10,995 nucleotides of DNA from Pseudomonadota bacterium (GCA_023428365.1 JAEYYQ010000117.1:1-10995); one strand, 5' to 3'. Numbered from the stretch's first letter, positions 1 to 8,182 are shown. A program made the numbers and translations. Notes: generated from the sequence alone by a model not told the origin.

Positions 1-179
1 CTGTGACGGAGATCGACAGACTGGCTCTCGCCAGTCGCCGTAAAGTCACCAGGGCATTGGTCGCCGAGGTGTTGGCGCAGCATGTATCGGACGAGATCGA
101 TCCGGATTCGCCATCATCCGTCACGTACGTCATGATCCTGTCGCATAACGCCTGCCACAAGCTTCGGCTCGGGGCTTGA
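1..179 (+). CDS. hdaA: HdaA (DnaA-related AAA+ protein), C-terminal end only
   Basis: Partial gene cut by the left edge. The frame read from base 3 stays open to the TGA at 177-179 and encodes the last 58 residues. The stretch E-I-D-R-L-A-L-A-S-R-R-K-V-T-R resembles the end of the AAA+ lid of Hda proteins (E. coli Hda ends in a similar D-R-A-S-I-T-A-Q-R-K-L-T segment). Hda works with the DNA-loaded beta clamp to stimulate ATP hydrolysis by DnaA, which limits re-initiation. A tail of about 30 residues follows the conserved helix, longer than in E. coli, rich in D and S at first and basic at the end. ppk1 begins 24 bases downstream on the same strand, an arrangement I recall as common in Hyphomicrobiales. 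The call rests on a short segment plus this gene order. A DnaA-like paralogue cannot be excluded without the upstream sequence. Confidence 0.68.
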   Translation, partial: VTEIDRLALASRRKVTRALVAEVLAQHVSDEIDPDSPSSVTYVMILSHNACHKLRLGA

Positions 180-203
180 TGGCAGTAGGATGGAGCTAGG
201 GGC

Positions 204-2390
204 ATGAGCGCGGCGAAAAGCAAGCTGAAGGCGAAGCACGGCCACGATCAGATCTCGGAGCCGCTGCAGGGGCCGGCGCGCTTTTATAACCGCGAACTCT
301 CCTGGCTTCAGTTCAACCGCCGGGTGCTGGAAGAGGCGCTGAACCAGCGTCATCCGCTATTGGAGCGGCTGCGCTTTCTGTCGATCTCCGCCTCCAATCT
401 CGATGAATTTTACATGGTGCGCGCGGCTGGCCTTTACGGCCAGGTGGCGGCCGGCGTAGCGACCTTGAGCGCGGACGGCCTGACACCCTCCCAGCAGGTC
501 GAGCGCATCAATGAGTTTGCTGGCGGTCTCGTCGCCGACAAGCAGGCTTGCTGGGTCACGATGCGCCGTGAGCTCGCGGAAGCTGGGATCCATCTCGTCG
601 ATGCGAAGGATCTGCAGCCGTCGGAGCGTGCTTGGCTTGACGCCGAATTTCTGGCGCGCCTGTTCCCGATCCTGACGCCGATCAATGTCGATCCGGCCCA
701 TCCTTTCCCGTTCATCCAGAACCTGGCTCTGACAATGGTGATCCGGATGCTGCATCCGGACGGGAAGGTCATGAACGGCCTGATCCCTATTCCCTCGCAG
801 CTTGACCGGTTCATCCGCCTACCGACTGACCCGAGCGACACCAAGATGGTCCGCTTCGTGCGCGTGGAGACGGTGATCGGCTTGTATCTCGACGAGCTTT
901 ACCCGACCTTCCAGATCCTCGATCAAGGCGCGTTCCGCGTGCTGCGCGACAGCGATATCGAGTTCCAGGAGGAAGCCGAGGATCTAACACGCGCCTACGA
1001 AACGCAGCTCAAGCGGCGCCGGCGCGGCAATGTCATCCGTCTGGAGATCGACTCGGATATGCCAACGGACCTGCGAAAGTTCGTCATCGACGAGCTGGAG
1101 GTCGCCGAGCAATCCGTGTTCCAGAAGGACGGTCTGCTGGGGCTGGCCGATACCAAACAGTTGATCGTCGCTGATCGCCCCGACCTCCTGTTCAAGCCTT
1201 TCAACATCCGCTTTCCGGAGCGAATTCGCGAATTCAGCGGCGACGTGTTCGCAGCCATTCGCGCCAAGGACTTCGTCGTCCATCATCCCTACGAGTCGTT
1301 CGACGCCGTCCTGCAATACTTGCGGCAAGCGGTGGCCGATCCCAACGTCATGGCGATCAAGTGGACGCTTTACCGGACGCTGCGCGAGAAAAGCCCGATC
1401 GTCGAGGCGCTGAAGGAAGCAGCGGACGCCGGCAAGTCGGTGACGGCGGTCGTCGAGCTCAAAGCCCGCTTCGATGAATCCACCAACATCAACCTCGCCC
1501 GTGACATGGAAAAGGCCGGTGTGCATGTCGTCTACGGCTTCGTCGAGCTGAAAACGCACGCCAAGATCGGTCTGGTGGTCCGGCGAGAAGGAACTGAGGT
1601 CGCCACCTACTGCCACATCGGCACCGGCAATTATCATCCGCAGACGGCGCGGGTTTATACCGACCTGTCGTTCTTCACCGCCGATCCGGCGATTGGTCGC
1701 GATGTGGCGCGGATATTCAATTTCGTGACCGGCTACGGCAAGCCGCAGGATCTCGAAATGATGGCGGCGAGCCCGCACGGCATTCGTGCCCGCATGCTGG
1801 AGCACATCCGCGAGGAGATCGAGCACGCCAAAGCCGGTCGTCCGGCAGCCATCTGGGCGAAGATGAATGCGCTCGTCGATACGCAGATCATCGCAGCGCT
1901 TTACGAGGCGAGCCAGGCGGGCGTCGAGATCGACCTCGTCGTCCGCGGAATCTGCTGTCTGCGTCCAGGCGTTCCAGGTCTGTCGGAGAACATTCGCGTC
2001 AAAAGCCTCATCGGCCGTTTCCTCGAACACTCCCGTATTTATTGCTTCGGTCGTGGAGAGGGGCTGCCCTCACCGAAGGCCGCGGTATATATCAGCTCGG
2101 CCGACATGATGCCGCGGAACCTTGACCGACGTGTCGAAGCTATGGTTCCGATCAAGAACCCGACTGTGCATGAGCAGGTGCTCGAGCAAATCATGCTTGC
2201 GAATCTGAAGGACAACCAGCAGAGCTGGGAGATCATGCCGGATGGGTCGTCGGTGCGGATCGAGCCCGGTCCGGGCGAGGAACCATTCAACGCTCACCAG
2301 TATTTCATGACAAACCCGAGCCTCTCGGGACGCGGCCAGGCGCTGAAGGAGCACATGCCACCGCGCGTCAGGTTATCGCTGAGGGATTAG
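204..2390 (+). CDS. ppk: Polyphosphate kinase 1
   Basis: A complete 728-residue PPK1, a usual length for the family. It makes long-chain inorganic polyphosphate from the gamma phosphate of ATP, reversibly, through a phosphohistidine intermediate. The N-terminal helical domain begins near residue 28 ([12 protein letters not shown]). The two phospholipase-D-like catalytic halves hold the hallmark histidines: H452 in T-H-A-K, which matches the autophosphorylated E. coli H435, and H471 in C-H-I-G-T-G-N-Y, which matches H454. [14 protein letters not shown] follows as expected. No catalytic motif is missing. The ATG at 204 is supported by GGAG at 192-195, eight bases upstream. It lies 24 bases after hdaA and 7 bases before ppx, so co-transcription of the three is likely. 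The protein probably acts in the cytoplasm, perhaps at the inner face of the membrane. Confidence 0.98.
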   Translation: MSAAKSKLKAKHGHDQISEPLQGPARFYNRELSWLQFNRRVLEEALNQRHPLLERLRFLSISASNLDEFYMVRAAGLYGQVAAGVATLSADGLTPSQQVERINEFAGGLVADKQACWVTMRRELAEAGIHLVDAKDLQPSERAWLDAEFLARLFPILTPINVDPAHPFPFIQNLALTMVIRMLHPDGKVMNGLIPIPSQLDRFIRLPTDPSDTKMVRFVRVETVIGLYLDELYPTFQILDQGAFRVLRDSDIEFQEEAEDLTRAYETQLKRRRRGNVIRLEIDSDMPTDLRKFVIDELEVAEQSVFQKDGLLGLADTKQLIVADRPDLLFKPFNIRFPERIREFSGDVFAAIRAKDFVVHHPYESFDAVLQYLRQAVADPNVMAIKWTLYRTLREKSPIVEALKEAADAGKSVTAVVELKARFDESTNINLARDMEKAGVHVVYGFVELKTHAKIGLVVRREGTEVATYCHIGTGNYHPQTARVYTDLSFFTADPAIGRDVARIFNFVTGYGKPQDLEMMAASPHGIRARMLEHIREEIEHAKAGRPAAIWAKMNALVDTQIIAALYEASQAGVEIDLVVRGICCLRPGVPGLSENIRVKSLIGRFLEHSRIYCFGRGEGLPSPKAAVYISSADMMPRNLDRRVEAMVPIKNPTVHEQVLEQIMLANLKDNQQSWEIMPDGSSVRIEPGPGEEPFNAHQYFMTNPSLSGRGQALKEHMPPRVRLSLRD

Positions 2391-2397
2391 AGGTCGC

Positions 2398-3927
2398 GTG
2401 CTGGAAACGATGCGGAGCCCGGAGACGCCGACGCGCGGCACCTCGATGGAGCCGATCGGCGTCATCGACATAGGTTCCAACTCAGTGCGCCTTGTCGTGT
2501 ACGAGGGGGCTATCAGATCCCCCACCCCACTGTTCAACGAGAAGGTCCTGTGTGGCCTCGGCCGATCAGTCGCCTCTACCGGGATGCTTGGCAGAGAGGC
2601 TGTCGACCGTGCTTTGGCGGCATTGCGCCGCTTCCGCGCCATTGCGCGTGTTCTGAAGGTCAAGAACCTCCGTGTGATCGCAACCGCCGCCGTGCGCGAT
2701 GCCTCGGACGGTCCTGATTTCATAGCCGAGGGGCAACGCGCCTGCGGCTGTCCCATTCAAATTCTGTCGGGCGAGCGGGAAGCAGAACTTGCCGCCCAAG
2801 GTATCCAGATGGGGTTCGGCAACGTCGACGGCGTCGCCGGCGATCTGGGCGGTGGCAGTCTAGAGCTGATCGATATCGAAGGCACAAAACTGCAGCATGC
2901 AGTGACGATGCCGCTCGGTGGTTTACGGCTGCTGGACGTCACCGCCAATCGCCTGGAACGCGCGCAGGTGCTGGCCGACGAACAGCTGCAGCAGGTTGAT
3001 TGGCTGCCTGCCAAGAAGGGCCGCAACTTCTATGCTGTTGGCGGAACCTGGCGGACGCTAGCCCGCCTGCACATGGAAGAACGCGGCTATCCCCTGCGGG
3101 TGATGCAGGGCTACGAGATTCCCACGCGCGACGCGATCCTGTTTTGCGAGAGCATTCGCAAGGGCAAGAAGGCTAAAGGCAGCGAAAGCGTCGCCAGGGC
3201 CCGGCGCGAGGTCTTGCCATTGGGCGCGCTCGTGCTTGAGCGGCTGCTGCGCCGCCTGGAACCGGACAAGGTGATTTTCTCGGTTTTCGGCATTCGCGAA
3301 GGCCTGTTGTTCTCGCTGCTGTCTGACCACGAGCGCAACAAAGATCCGCTGCTGAGTTTCTGTCACGATTACGCGCGGTTGCGGTCCCGTTGCGTCGCGC
3401 ATGCGCATGAGCTGTGCTCGTGGACCGATGCGATCTTCTCTGGTCCAGGCCCAAGAGAGACGGAGGAGGAGCGTCGCCTGCGTTATGCCGCCTGCCTGAT
3501 GTCAGACATCGGCTGGCGGGCGCATCCCGACTATCGCGGCGAGCAAAGCCTTAACGTCATAGCCCATGCAGCTCTGGCCGGCGTTGATCATCCCGGTCGG
3601 CTGTTCATTGGACTGGCCGTCTATTTCCGCCATGTCGGGCCGGGGGAATCGGCACCCGACGACTTCTATGCCCGCATCAAGCGCTTGATCGATAAGCGTG
3701 CCCTGAAACGCGCACGCATTCTGGGCGCCGCACTGAGGACCGCGCACATGATCTCGATCGGTATGGCCGGGATCATCGATGAGACGCCCCTCAGCTATGA
3801 CGATGGCAAGCTGGTGCTGACCATCCCGCCAGCGTATGCTCTGCTTGAGGGCGAGCGACTCCGCAGGCGGTTCGATAGCCTTGCTCAACTGGTCGAATGG
3901 CCGGGCGAGATTCGCATCCTGAGATAA
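2398..3927 (+). CDS. ppx: Exopolyphosphatase, Ppx/GppA family
   Basis: A 509-residue protein of the long Ppx/GppA type, close to the length of E. coli PPX. These enzymes release phosphate from polyphosphate ends, and some also hydrolyse pppGpp. Numbered from the GTG at 2398, the ASKHA-fold phosphate loops are D-I-G-S-N-S-V-R-L (24-32) and G-D-L-G-G-G-S-L-E-L (148-157). Between them lie A-T-A-A-V-R-D-A-S (95-103) and the acidic S-G-E-R-E-A-E-L. The C-terminal part after about residue 320 is helical and HD-like (S-D-I-G-W-R-A-H-P-D-Y). The gene follows ppk by 7 bases, so synthesis and breakdown enzymes are coupled. The start is uncertain. GTG 2398 has AGAGG four bases upstream, a short spacing. 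ATG 2410 and ATG 2446 are in frame, and 2446 begins only seven codons before the first conserved motif. PPX rather than GppA is inferred from the pairing with ppk. Confidence 0.95.
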   Translation: MLETMRSPETPTRGTSMEPIGVIDIGSNSVRLVVYEGAIRSPTPLFNEKVLCGLGRSVASTGMLGREAVDRALAALRRFRAIARVLKVKNLRVIATAAVRDASDGPDFIAEGQRACGCPIQILSGEREAELAAQGIQMGFGNVDGVAGDLGGGSLELIDIEGTKLQHAVTMPLGGLRLLDVTANRLERAQVLADEQLQQVDWLPAKKGRNFYAVGGTWRTLARLHMEERGYPLRVMQGYEIPTRDAILFCESIRKGKKAKGSESVARARREVLPLGALVLERLLRRLEPDKVIFSVFGIREGLLFSLLSDHERNKDPLLSFCHDYARLRSRCVAHAHELCSWTDAIFSGPGPRETEEERRLRYAACLMSDIGWRAHPDYRGEQSLNVIAHAALAGVDHPGRLFIGLAVYFRHVGPGESAPDDFYARIKRLIDKRALKRARILGAALRTAHMISIGMAGIIDETPLSYDDGKLVLTIPPAYALLEGERLRRRFDSLAQLVEWPGEIRILR

Positions 3928-3954
3928 TTTGCAACTGTGGCTCAGGCGAGGGCG

Positions 3955-3977
3955 GTAGCAGTTATGAATTTTGCTAC
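3955..3977 (+). terminator. Possible weak hairpin after ppx
   Basis: GTAGCA at 3955-3960 and TGCTAC at 3972-3977 form a perfect 6-bp stem around an 11-base A/T-rich loop, 28 bases after the ppx stop and 41 bases before the J-protein gene. No T run follows on the plus strand, so it is not a classical intrinsic terminator. It could be a weak attenuator or a binding site. The remaining 90-base ppx-dnaJ gap shows no clear promoter. Confidence 0.25.
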
Positions 3978-4017
3978 GCTTCCCTGTCAGCATGAGACAT
4001 CCTAAGTCTTGTGAGCC

Positions 4018-4968
4018 ATGGCCGACGATCCTTACGCCCTTCTCGGAATTCAGAAAAACGCCTCCGAAGATGACATTCGGAAGGCTTTTCGCAAGCTTGC
4101 CAAAGAGTTGCACCCCGACTTGAACCCGGGCGACAAGGTTGCGGTCGAGCGGTTCAAGAAGGTGTCGGCGGCCTATGAGCTGCTGGGTGATCCGGAAAAA
4201 CGCAAGAAATTCGATAACGGCGAGATCGACGCGTCCGGCGAGCCGCGCCGGACCTATCAACCTCAAGGTGCCGCAGGACCGTTTGGCGGCTGGCGGGGAG
4301 GCCCGCGTCCCGGCGCTGGACCAGGCCAAGGCCCGCAAGCCGAAGAGTTCGGCTTCTCTGACATCTTCTCGGACATTTTCGGATCACGCGGCGGAGGCGG
4401 TGGGCGCGGTGCGGGCGCTCGTCCCGCTGGCGATATCCGGGGCAGCGATGTCCGCTATACGCTGGAGATCGACTTTCTCGAGGCTGTCACCGGTGCCCGC
4501 AAGCGCGTGACCATGCCTGAGGGCGGGATGCTGGATCTGACGGTGCCGGAAGGCGTCACGGACGGTCAGGTCTTGCGCTTGAAGGGCAAGGGCGGGCCCG
4601 GCTTTCGCGGTGGCGAGCCCGGCGATGCGCTGGTCGAGATCAAGGTTCGCACGCACGCACAATTCAAGCGCGTCGGAGACGACATCTCACTCGATCTACC
4701 GATCGGCATCGATGAGGCCATCCTGGGCAGCAAGGTCGAGGTGCCGACCATCACCGGACGCGTGTCCCTCACCATTCCCAAGGGCACTGATTCGGGACGC
4801 ATCTTCCGTTTGCGCGGCAAGGGCGTGAAGAACACGACCACCGGCATCACGGGTGATCAGCTCGTGACGGTACGCATCGTACTGCCCGAGAAGATCGATG
4901 ACAGCCTTGCCTACTTCATGTCGGAGTGGCGCCAGAAAAACGCCTACGATCCACGTCAGAAGAGCTGA
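4018..4968 (+). CDS. J-domain co-chaperone, CbpA-like (class B, no zinc finger)
   Basis: A 316-residue DnaJ-type protein that should stimulate the ATPase of DnaK and deliver clients to it. The J domain spans about residues 4-67 with the essential H-P-D at 32-34 and the usual basic helix before it (R-K-A-F-R-K-L-A-K). A glycine-rich linker with F-G-F, I-F and F-G-S motifs covers about 80-140, including a run of five glycines. Two C-terminal beta-sandwich substrate-binding domains follow (about 143-305; E-I-D-F-L-E-A-V-T-G-A). There is no cysteine anywhere, so the zinc finger of true DnaJ is absent, and the length matches CbpA (about 306 residues in E. coli). No cbpM-like modulator gene is adjacent. 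The ATG at 4018 is chosen because the J domain begins at once, although the upstream Shine-Dalgarno is poor. In the 144 bases after it I see only 4-5 bp hairpins and no clear promoter. Confidence 0.93.
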   Translation: MADDPYALLGIQKNASEDDIRKAFRKLAKELHPDLNPGDKVAVERFKKVSAAYELLGDPEKRKKFDNGEIDASGEPRRTYQPQGAAGPFGGWRGGPRPGAGPGQGPQAEEFGFSDIFSDIFGSRGGGGGRGAGARPAGDIRGSDVRYTLEIDFLEAVTGARKRVTMPEGGMLDLTVPEGVTDGQVLRLKGKGGPGFRGGEPGDALVEIKVRTHAQFKRVGDDISLDLPIGIDEAILGSKVEVPTITGRVSLTIPKGTDSGRIFRLRGKGVKNTTTGITGDQLVTVRIVLPEKIDDSLAYFMSEWRQKNAYDPRQKS

Positions 4969-5112
4969 CGGATTTTCCGCGCCGCCGCCGGAGCCCGTGA
5001 ACCCGCCGTGACCGTCCTAGAACGGCAAAACGACGTCAGCGCAATGGGTTGCTCATAGCGGTAGCGTTGGCGTAGGGTGCGCCAGCCGTGTGTTGCGTAG
5101 GGGGCAGGGGTC

Positions 5113-5763
5113 GTGAGCAAGGGCGTCTTCATCGTTCAAGGGGACACCGCCTTCAAGGGCAAGATCCGCAATTGCAGCCGGATCGAGATTTTCGGATATG
5201 TCGAAGGTGATCTGACAGCCGATGATCTGCTGATTCATGAAGGTGGCCGATTTATCGGCAAAGCGCGAACCGATACCGCGGAGGTCTTCGGCCTGCTGGA
5301 AGGCAATGTCGTCGTTCGCAGCCTCATCAATATCCGTAGTTCGGGCACGGTCAGCGGCAACGTTCAGTACGGGCGTCTGGCCATGGAGTCGGGCGGAAGT
5401 CTGAGCGCGGAAGTCCGCAACATTCCACCATCCATCGGCGGCGACCTCGATCTGTCAGTGTACCGAGGCCGGTCAGTCGGCGTGACCGTTGTGGACCTGA
5501 CCGCAATCGATCCGGACGACGATACGACGGATCCGGTCTACACGGTCTCAAACACGGTTAATGGCTTCTTAACCCTGGCCCACGCTGCCGATGCCCGGAT
5601 CAGCACATTCACGCAGGCCGATCTGGAAGCCAATAACGTTTCCTTCCGACACGACGGATCGGCTGACGACCGGGCCAGCTTCGACGTTGTCGTAACCGAC
5701 GCGTCCGGGGCCACGTCAGGCGCACCGCGCACGGTTGTCGTCACCGTTCACAATCATCGCTAG
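5113..5763 (+). CDS. Bactofilin with C-terminal CSPG4/cadherin-like repeat module
   Basis: A 216-residue protein with two parts. Residues about 6-104 form a bactofilin domain, a right-handed beta-helix that polymerises without nucleotide into cytoplasmic scaffolds. Characteristic segments are K-I-R-N-C-S-R-I-E-I-F-G-Y-V-E-G-D-L, then I-N-I-R-S-S-G-T-V-S-G-N-V-Q-Y-G-R-L and S-A-E-V-R-N-I-P-P. Residues about 112-213 form a second module: V-V-D-L-T-A-I-D-P-D-D-D, Y-T-V-S-N, F-T-Q-A-D-L-E-A-N-N-V-S-F-R-H-D-G-S, and S-F-D-V-V-V-T-D-A-S-G. This pattern matches single units of CSPG4/NG2-type (Cadherin_3-like) repeats found in tandem in large secreted adhesins. No signal peptide, membrane segment or cysteine pair is present (one Cys, C21). 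The start is GTG 5113 with AGGGGG at 5099-5104, eight bases upstream. The bactofilin call is firm; the second module is recognised from sequence pattern only. Its role is unknown to me. Confidence 0.9.
   Translation: MSKGVFIVQGDTAFKGKIRNCSRIEIFGYVEGDLTADDLLIHEGGRFIGKARTDTAEVFGLLEGNVVVRSLINIRSSGTVSGNVQYGRLAMESGGSLSAEVRNIPPSIGGDLDLSVYRGRSVGVTVVDLTAIDPDDDTTDPVYTVSNTVNGFLTLAHAADARISTFTQADLEANNVSFRHDGSADDRASFDVVVTDASGATSGAPRTVVVTVHNHR
5556..5574. promoter_or_regulatory. CtrA-like palindrome inside the bactofilin gene
   Basis: GGTTAA at 5556-5561 and TTAACC at 5569-5574 are perfect inverted arms around a 7-base spacer. They contain the exact TTAA-N7-TTAA arrangement of full CtrA boxes in alphaproteobacteria. 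It is the only such match I found in the window. It lies in coding sequence (residues about 148-154), some 290 bases before rimO, so regulation of anything is speculative; a possible target is transcription reading into rimO. Confidence 0.35.
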
Positions 5764-5866
5764 CCTCGGGAAATGTTGCCAATCGCCCGCTGGGATTTGA
5801 CGTGTTCCGCGGCTGAGCGCCCCACGACCGAGAACGCCGTTGCGTCCGGCCAGTCCCTGAGGCTAC

Positions 5867-7270
5867 ATGCCGGCCATGCCAAAGACCGCAGTTGCCCAGA
5901 AACCTCGCAAATCCCGCGCGGCAGCGCCCGCCCCGGCGCGCACGCGTCGCATGAAGATCAAGCCGCCGCGGGTCGGATTCGTTTCGCTCGGCTGCCCGAA
6001 GGCGCTCGTCGATTCAGAGCGGATCATCACGAAGCTGCGCTCCGAGGGCTACGAAATCGCCCCTGACTATCAGGGCGCCGACGTCGTGGTCGTCAACACC
6101 TGCGGATTTCTCAACTCGGCCAAGCAGGAAAGCCTCGACGCGATTGGCGAGGCAATGGCCAAGAACGGCCGTGTGATCGTGACAGGCTGTCTCGGGATTG
6201 AGAAAGAGCGCATCATGGATGCGCACCCCGGTGTTTTGGCCGTCACAGGACCGCATCAATATGAGGAAGTTGTCGGCGCGGTGCATGACGCCGTGCCACC
6301 GCTGCACGATCCCTTCGTCGATCTCGTGCCACCGGAAGGTCTGCGCCTAACACCACGGCACTACGCGTATCTGAAGATCTCGGAAGGCTGCAACAACCGC
6401 TGCTCGTTCTGCATCATTCCTGGCATTCGCGGTGATCTCGTCAGCCGTCCTGCAGCCGCCGTGATGGTGGAAGCGGAGCGCCTCGTGAATGCAGGCGTGA
6501 AGGAATTGCTGGTCATCAGCCAGGACACCAGCGCGTACGGCCTGGATATCAAGTATGCGGAAAGCACCTTCCGCGGCACCACGTATAAGGCGCGCTTTCT
6601 GGATCTGGCCGAGGCGCTCGGCAAGCTCGGCGTCTGGGTCAGGATGCACTACGTCTATCCCTACCCGCACGTCGATAACGTCATCCCGTTGATGGCGGAG
6701 GGCAAAATCCTGCCCTACCTGGATATCCCGCTACAGCATGCCAGTCCGAAGGTGCTGCGGACGATGCGCCGGCCCGCTGCGCAGGAAAAGACACTCGATC
6801 GTATCCGCAAGTGGCGTGAGATCTGCCCCGACATCGCCGTCCGTTCGACGTTCATCGTCGGCTTTCCGGGTGAAACCGAGGAAGATTTCTCGTTCCTTCT
6901 CGATTGGCTCAAGGAAGCCAAGCTCAGCCGCGTCGGCTGCTTCAAGTACGAGCCGGTCGATGGGGCTCCGGCCAATGACCTTCCCGGTGCGGTTCCTGAA
7001 GAGGTGAAGGAAGAGCGTTGGCACCGCTTCATGGCGGTCCAGCAGGAGGTCAGCCGCGATATCCTGCTCGCCAAGAAGGGCCGCTCGATTGACGTCCTGA
7101 TTGATGAGGTCGACGAGGAAGGCGCGATCGGCCGTTCACCCTGGGACGCGCCGGAGATCGACGGTAGCGTATTTCTCAACGGCGAGACGTCTGTCCAGCC
7201 GGGCGACCTAGTCCGCGCGCGCGTTGTCGAGGCCGACGAATACGACCTCTGGGCACATCTGGAAGACTGA
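5867..7270 (+). CDS. rimO: Ribosomal protein uS12 methylthiotransferase RimO
   Basis: A 467-residue radical-SAM methylthiotransferase that puts a methylthio group on the beta carbon of the conserved aspartate of ribosomal protein S12 (D89 in E. coli). The N-terminal MTTase domain carries the three auxiliary-cluster cysteines C43 (L-G-C-P-K), C79 (N-T-C-G-F) and C108 (T-G-C-L-G). The radical-SAM cluster is C175, C179 and C182 in [13 protein letters not shown] domain covers about 400-467. The [12 protein letters not shown] signature and the acidic TRAM end point to RimO rather than MiaB. The start ATG 5867 has TGAGG at 5858-5862, a short four-base spacing. ATG 5876 is the alternative. Either start leaves a basic Ala/Pro-rich extension of about 30 residues before the conserved domain. 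The 103-base gap upstream shows no convincing promoter. Confidence 0.97.
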   Translation: MPAMPKTAVAQKPRKSRAAAPAPARTRRMKIKPPRVGFVSLGCPKALVDSERIITKLRSEGYEIAPDYQGADVVVVNTCGFLNSAKQESLDAIGEAMAKNGRVIVTGCLGIEKERIMDAHPGVLAVTGPHQYEEVVGAVHDAVPPLHDPFVDLVPPEGLRLTPRHYAYLKISEGCNNRCSFCIIPGIRGDLVSRPAAAVMVEAERLVNAGVKELLVISQDTSAYGLDIKYAESTFRGTTYKARFLDLAEALGKLGVWVRMHYVYPYPHVDNVIPLMAEGKILPYLDIPLQHASPKVLRTMRRPAAQEKTLDRIRKWREICPDIAVRSTFIVGFPGETEEDFSFLLDWLKEAKLSRVGCFKYEPVDGAPANDLPGAVPEEVKEERWHRFMAVQQEVSRDILLAKKGRSIDVLIDEVDEEGAIGRSPWDAPEIDGSVFLNGETSVQPGDLVRARVVEADEYDLWAHLED

Positions 7271-8182
7271 CTAAAGCCTCAACGCGCCCTTCGTTTTCGC
7301 TTCGCCTTCCGGCTCGACGTGGATGTGGACTTCCATTCCGTCGATGGCTTCCGAAAGCGCAGCCTCGATGCGATCGCAGATGTCGTGGGCTTCCTCCACC
7401 GACATCTGCCCCGGCACCACGAGGTGGAATTCGACAAACGTCACACGGCCAGCGATGCGCGTCCGGAGGTCGTGAAGCTGCAGCGCCCCGGAGGCGTTCG
7501 AGGCAATCACCTTACGGATTTGAGCAAGCACCTCGGCATCGACCGCCTCATCCATCAATCCGCTCATGGACTGTGACGTCAGCCGCCAGCCGACCCATAG
7601 AATGTGAATGGCAACGAGCGCCGCGAGCAATGGATCGAGGATGTACCTTCCCGTCAAAATGGCGAGCAGCAGCCCTAACAGCACGCCGACTGACGTTGCC
7701 ACGTCTGAAAACAGATGCCAGCCGTCCGCGCTGATCGCCGGCGACTTCCATTCCCGCCCTCGGCGCACGAGATGCCACGCCCACGCGGCGTTGATTGCGC
7801 CAGCAACGGCGTTGATGGCGATGCCTTCGCCGGGAGCTGTCAGCATTCGCGGATTTGACCAGGCATCGTGGGCCTGATGCAGAATCATGAGCGCCGCAAT
7901 CACGATCAGCGCGCCTTCCAAACCGGCGGAAAAATATTCAGCCTTGTGGTGGCCGAACGGATGGTTGCGGTCGGCGGGCTGGGCGGAAACGCGGACAGCA
8001 ATCAGAGCTGCCACTGCCGTAATGACGTTGACGATGCTTTCTAGCGCGTCCGAATACAGCGCCACGCTACCGGTGCGCAGATAGGCGACGTATTTGATCG
8101 CCATCACCACCAGCGCGACCAGAATACTGGCAGCAGCCAGGCGGCTGACCTTGTCGAATTTTGAGAGCACGATGAAAGGCAC
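7271..8182 (-). CDS. Cation diffusion facilitator (CDF) metal exporter
   Basis: A 303-residue inner-membrane cation/proton antiporter of the CDF family, FieF-like in length, with about six membrane helices in residues 12-205 and a cytoplasmic C-terminal metal-sensing domain (about 210-295; H-D-L-R-T-R, F-V-E-F-H-L, H-I-H-V). The helix-5 half of the transport site is intact: H156 and D160 in D-G-W-H-L-F-S-D. The helix-2 half reads S-D-A-L-E-S: D45 matches E. coli FieF D45, but the D49 position is serine, with E48 beside it. N-H-P-F-G-H-H-K-A-E follows helix 2 as usual. The ion (Zn, Fe, Mn or other) cannot be read from this. The start is GTG at 8182; an in-frame GTG at 8170 has GAGG 11 bases upstream and is an alternative. 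Its stop codon abuts that of rimO on the opposite strand. Confidence 0.93.
   Translation of the reverse strand: MPFIVLSKFDKVSRLAAASILVALVVMAIKYVAYLRTGSVALYSDALESIVNVITAVAALIAVRVSAQPADRNHPFGHHKAEYFSAGLEGALIVIAALMILHQAHDAWSNPRMLTAPGEGIAINAVAGAINAAWAWHLVRRGREWKSPAISADGWHLFSDVATSVGVLLGLLLAILTGRYILDPLLAALVAIHILWVGWRLTSQSMSGLMDEAVDAEVLAQIRKVIASNASGALQLHDLRTRIAGRVTFVEFHLVVPGQMSVEEAHDICDRIEAALSEAIDGMEVHIHVEPEGEAKTKGALRL

Noticed and set aside
984..2030. 348-codon open frame on the minus strand within ppk
   Set aside because: It lies entirely antisense to a strongly conserved PPK1. Its translation has no recognisable motif, and long antisense frames are expected in GC-rich genes.
3502..4338. 278-codon minus-strand open frame spanning the ppx end and the J-protein start
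   Set aside because: It overlaps two well-supported genes antisense, crosses their intergenic gap and shows no family signature.
5005..5026. Small hairpins in the J-protein/bactofilin gap (CCGT/ACGG at 5012-5025, TGGCG/CGCCA at 5068-5084) and a repeated GCGTAGGG (5070 and 5095)
   Set aside because: Stems are only 4-5 bp in a GC-rich spacer, no T run follows, and the 8-base repeat is short; all are expected by chance.
5773..6066. 97-codon plus-strand frame across the bactofilin-rimO gap
   Set aside because: It overlaps the conserved RimO N-terminal domain in another frame and its composition shows no protein-like pattern.
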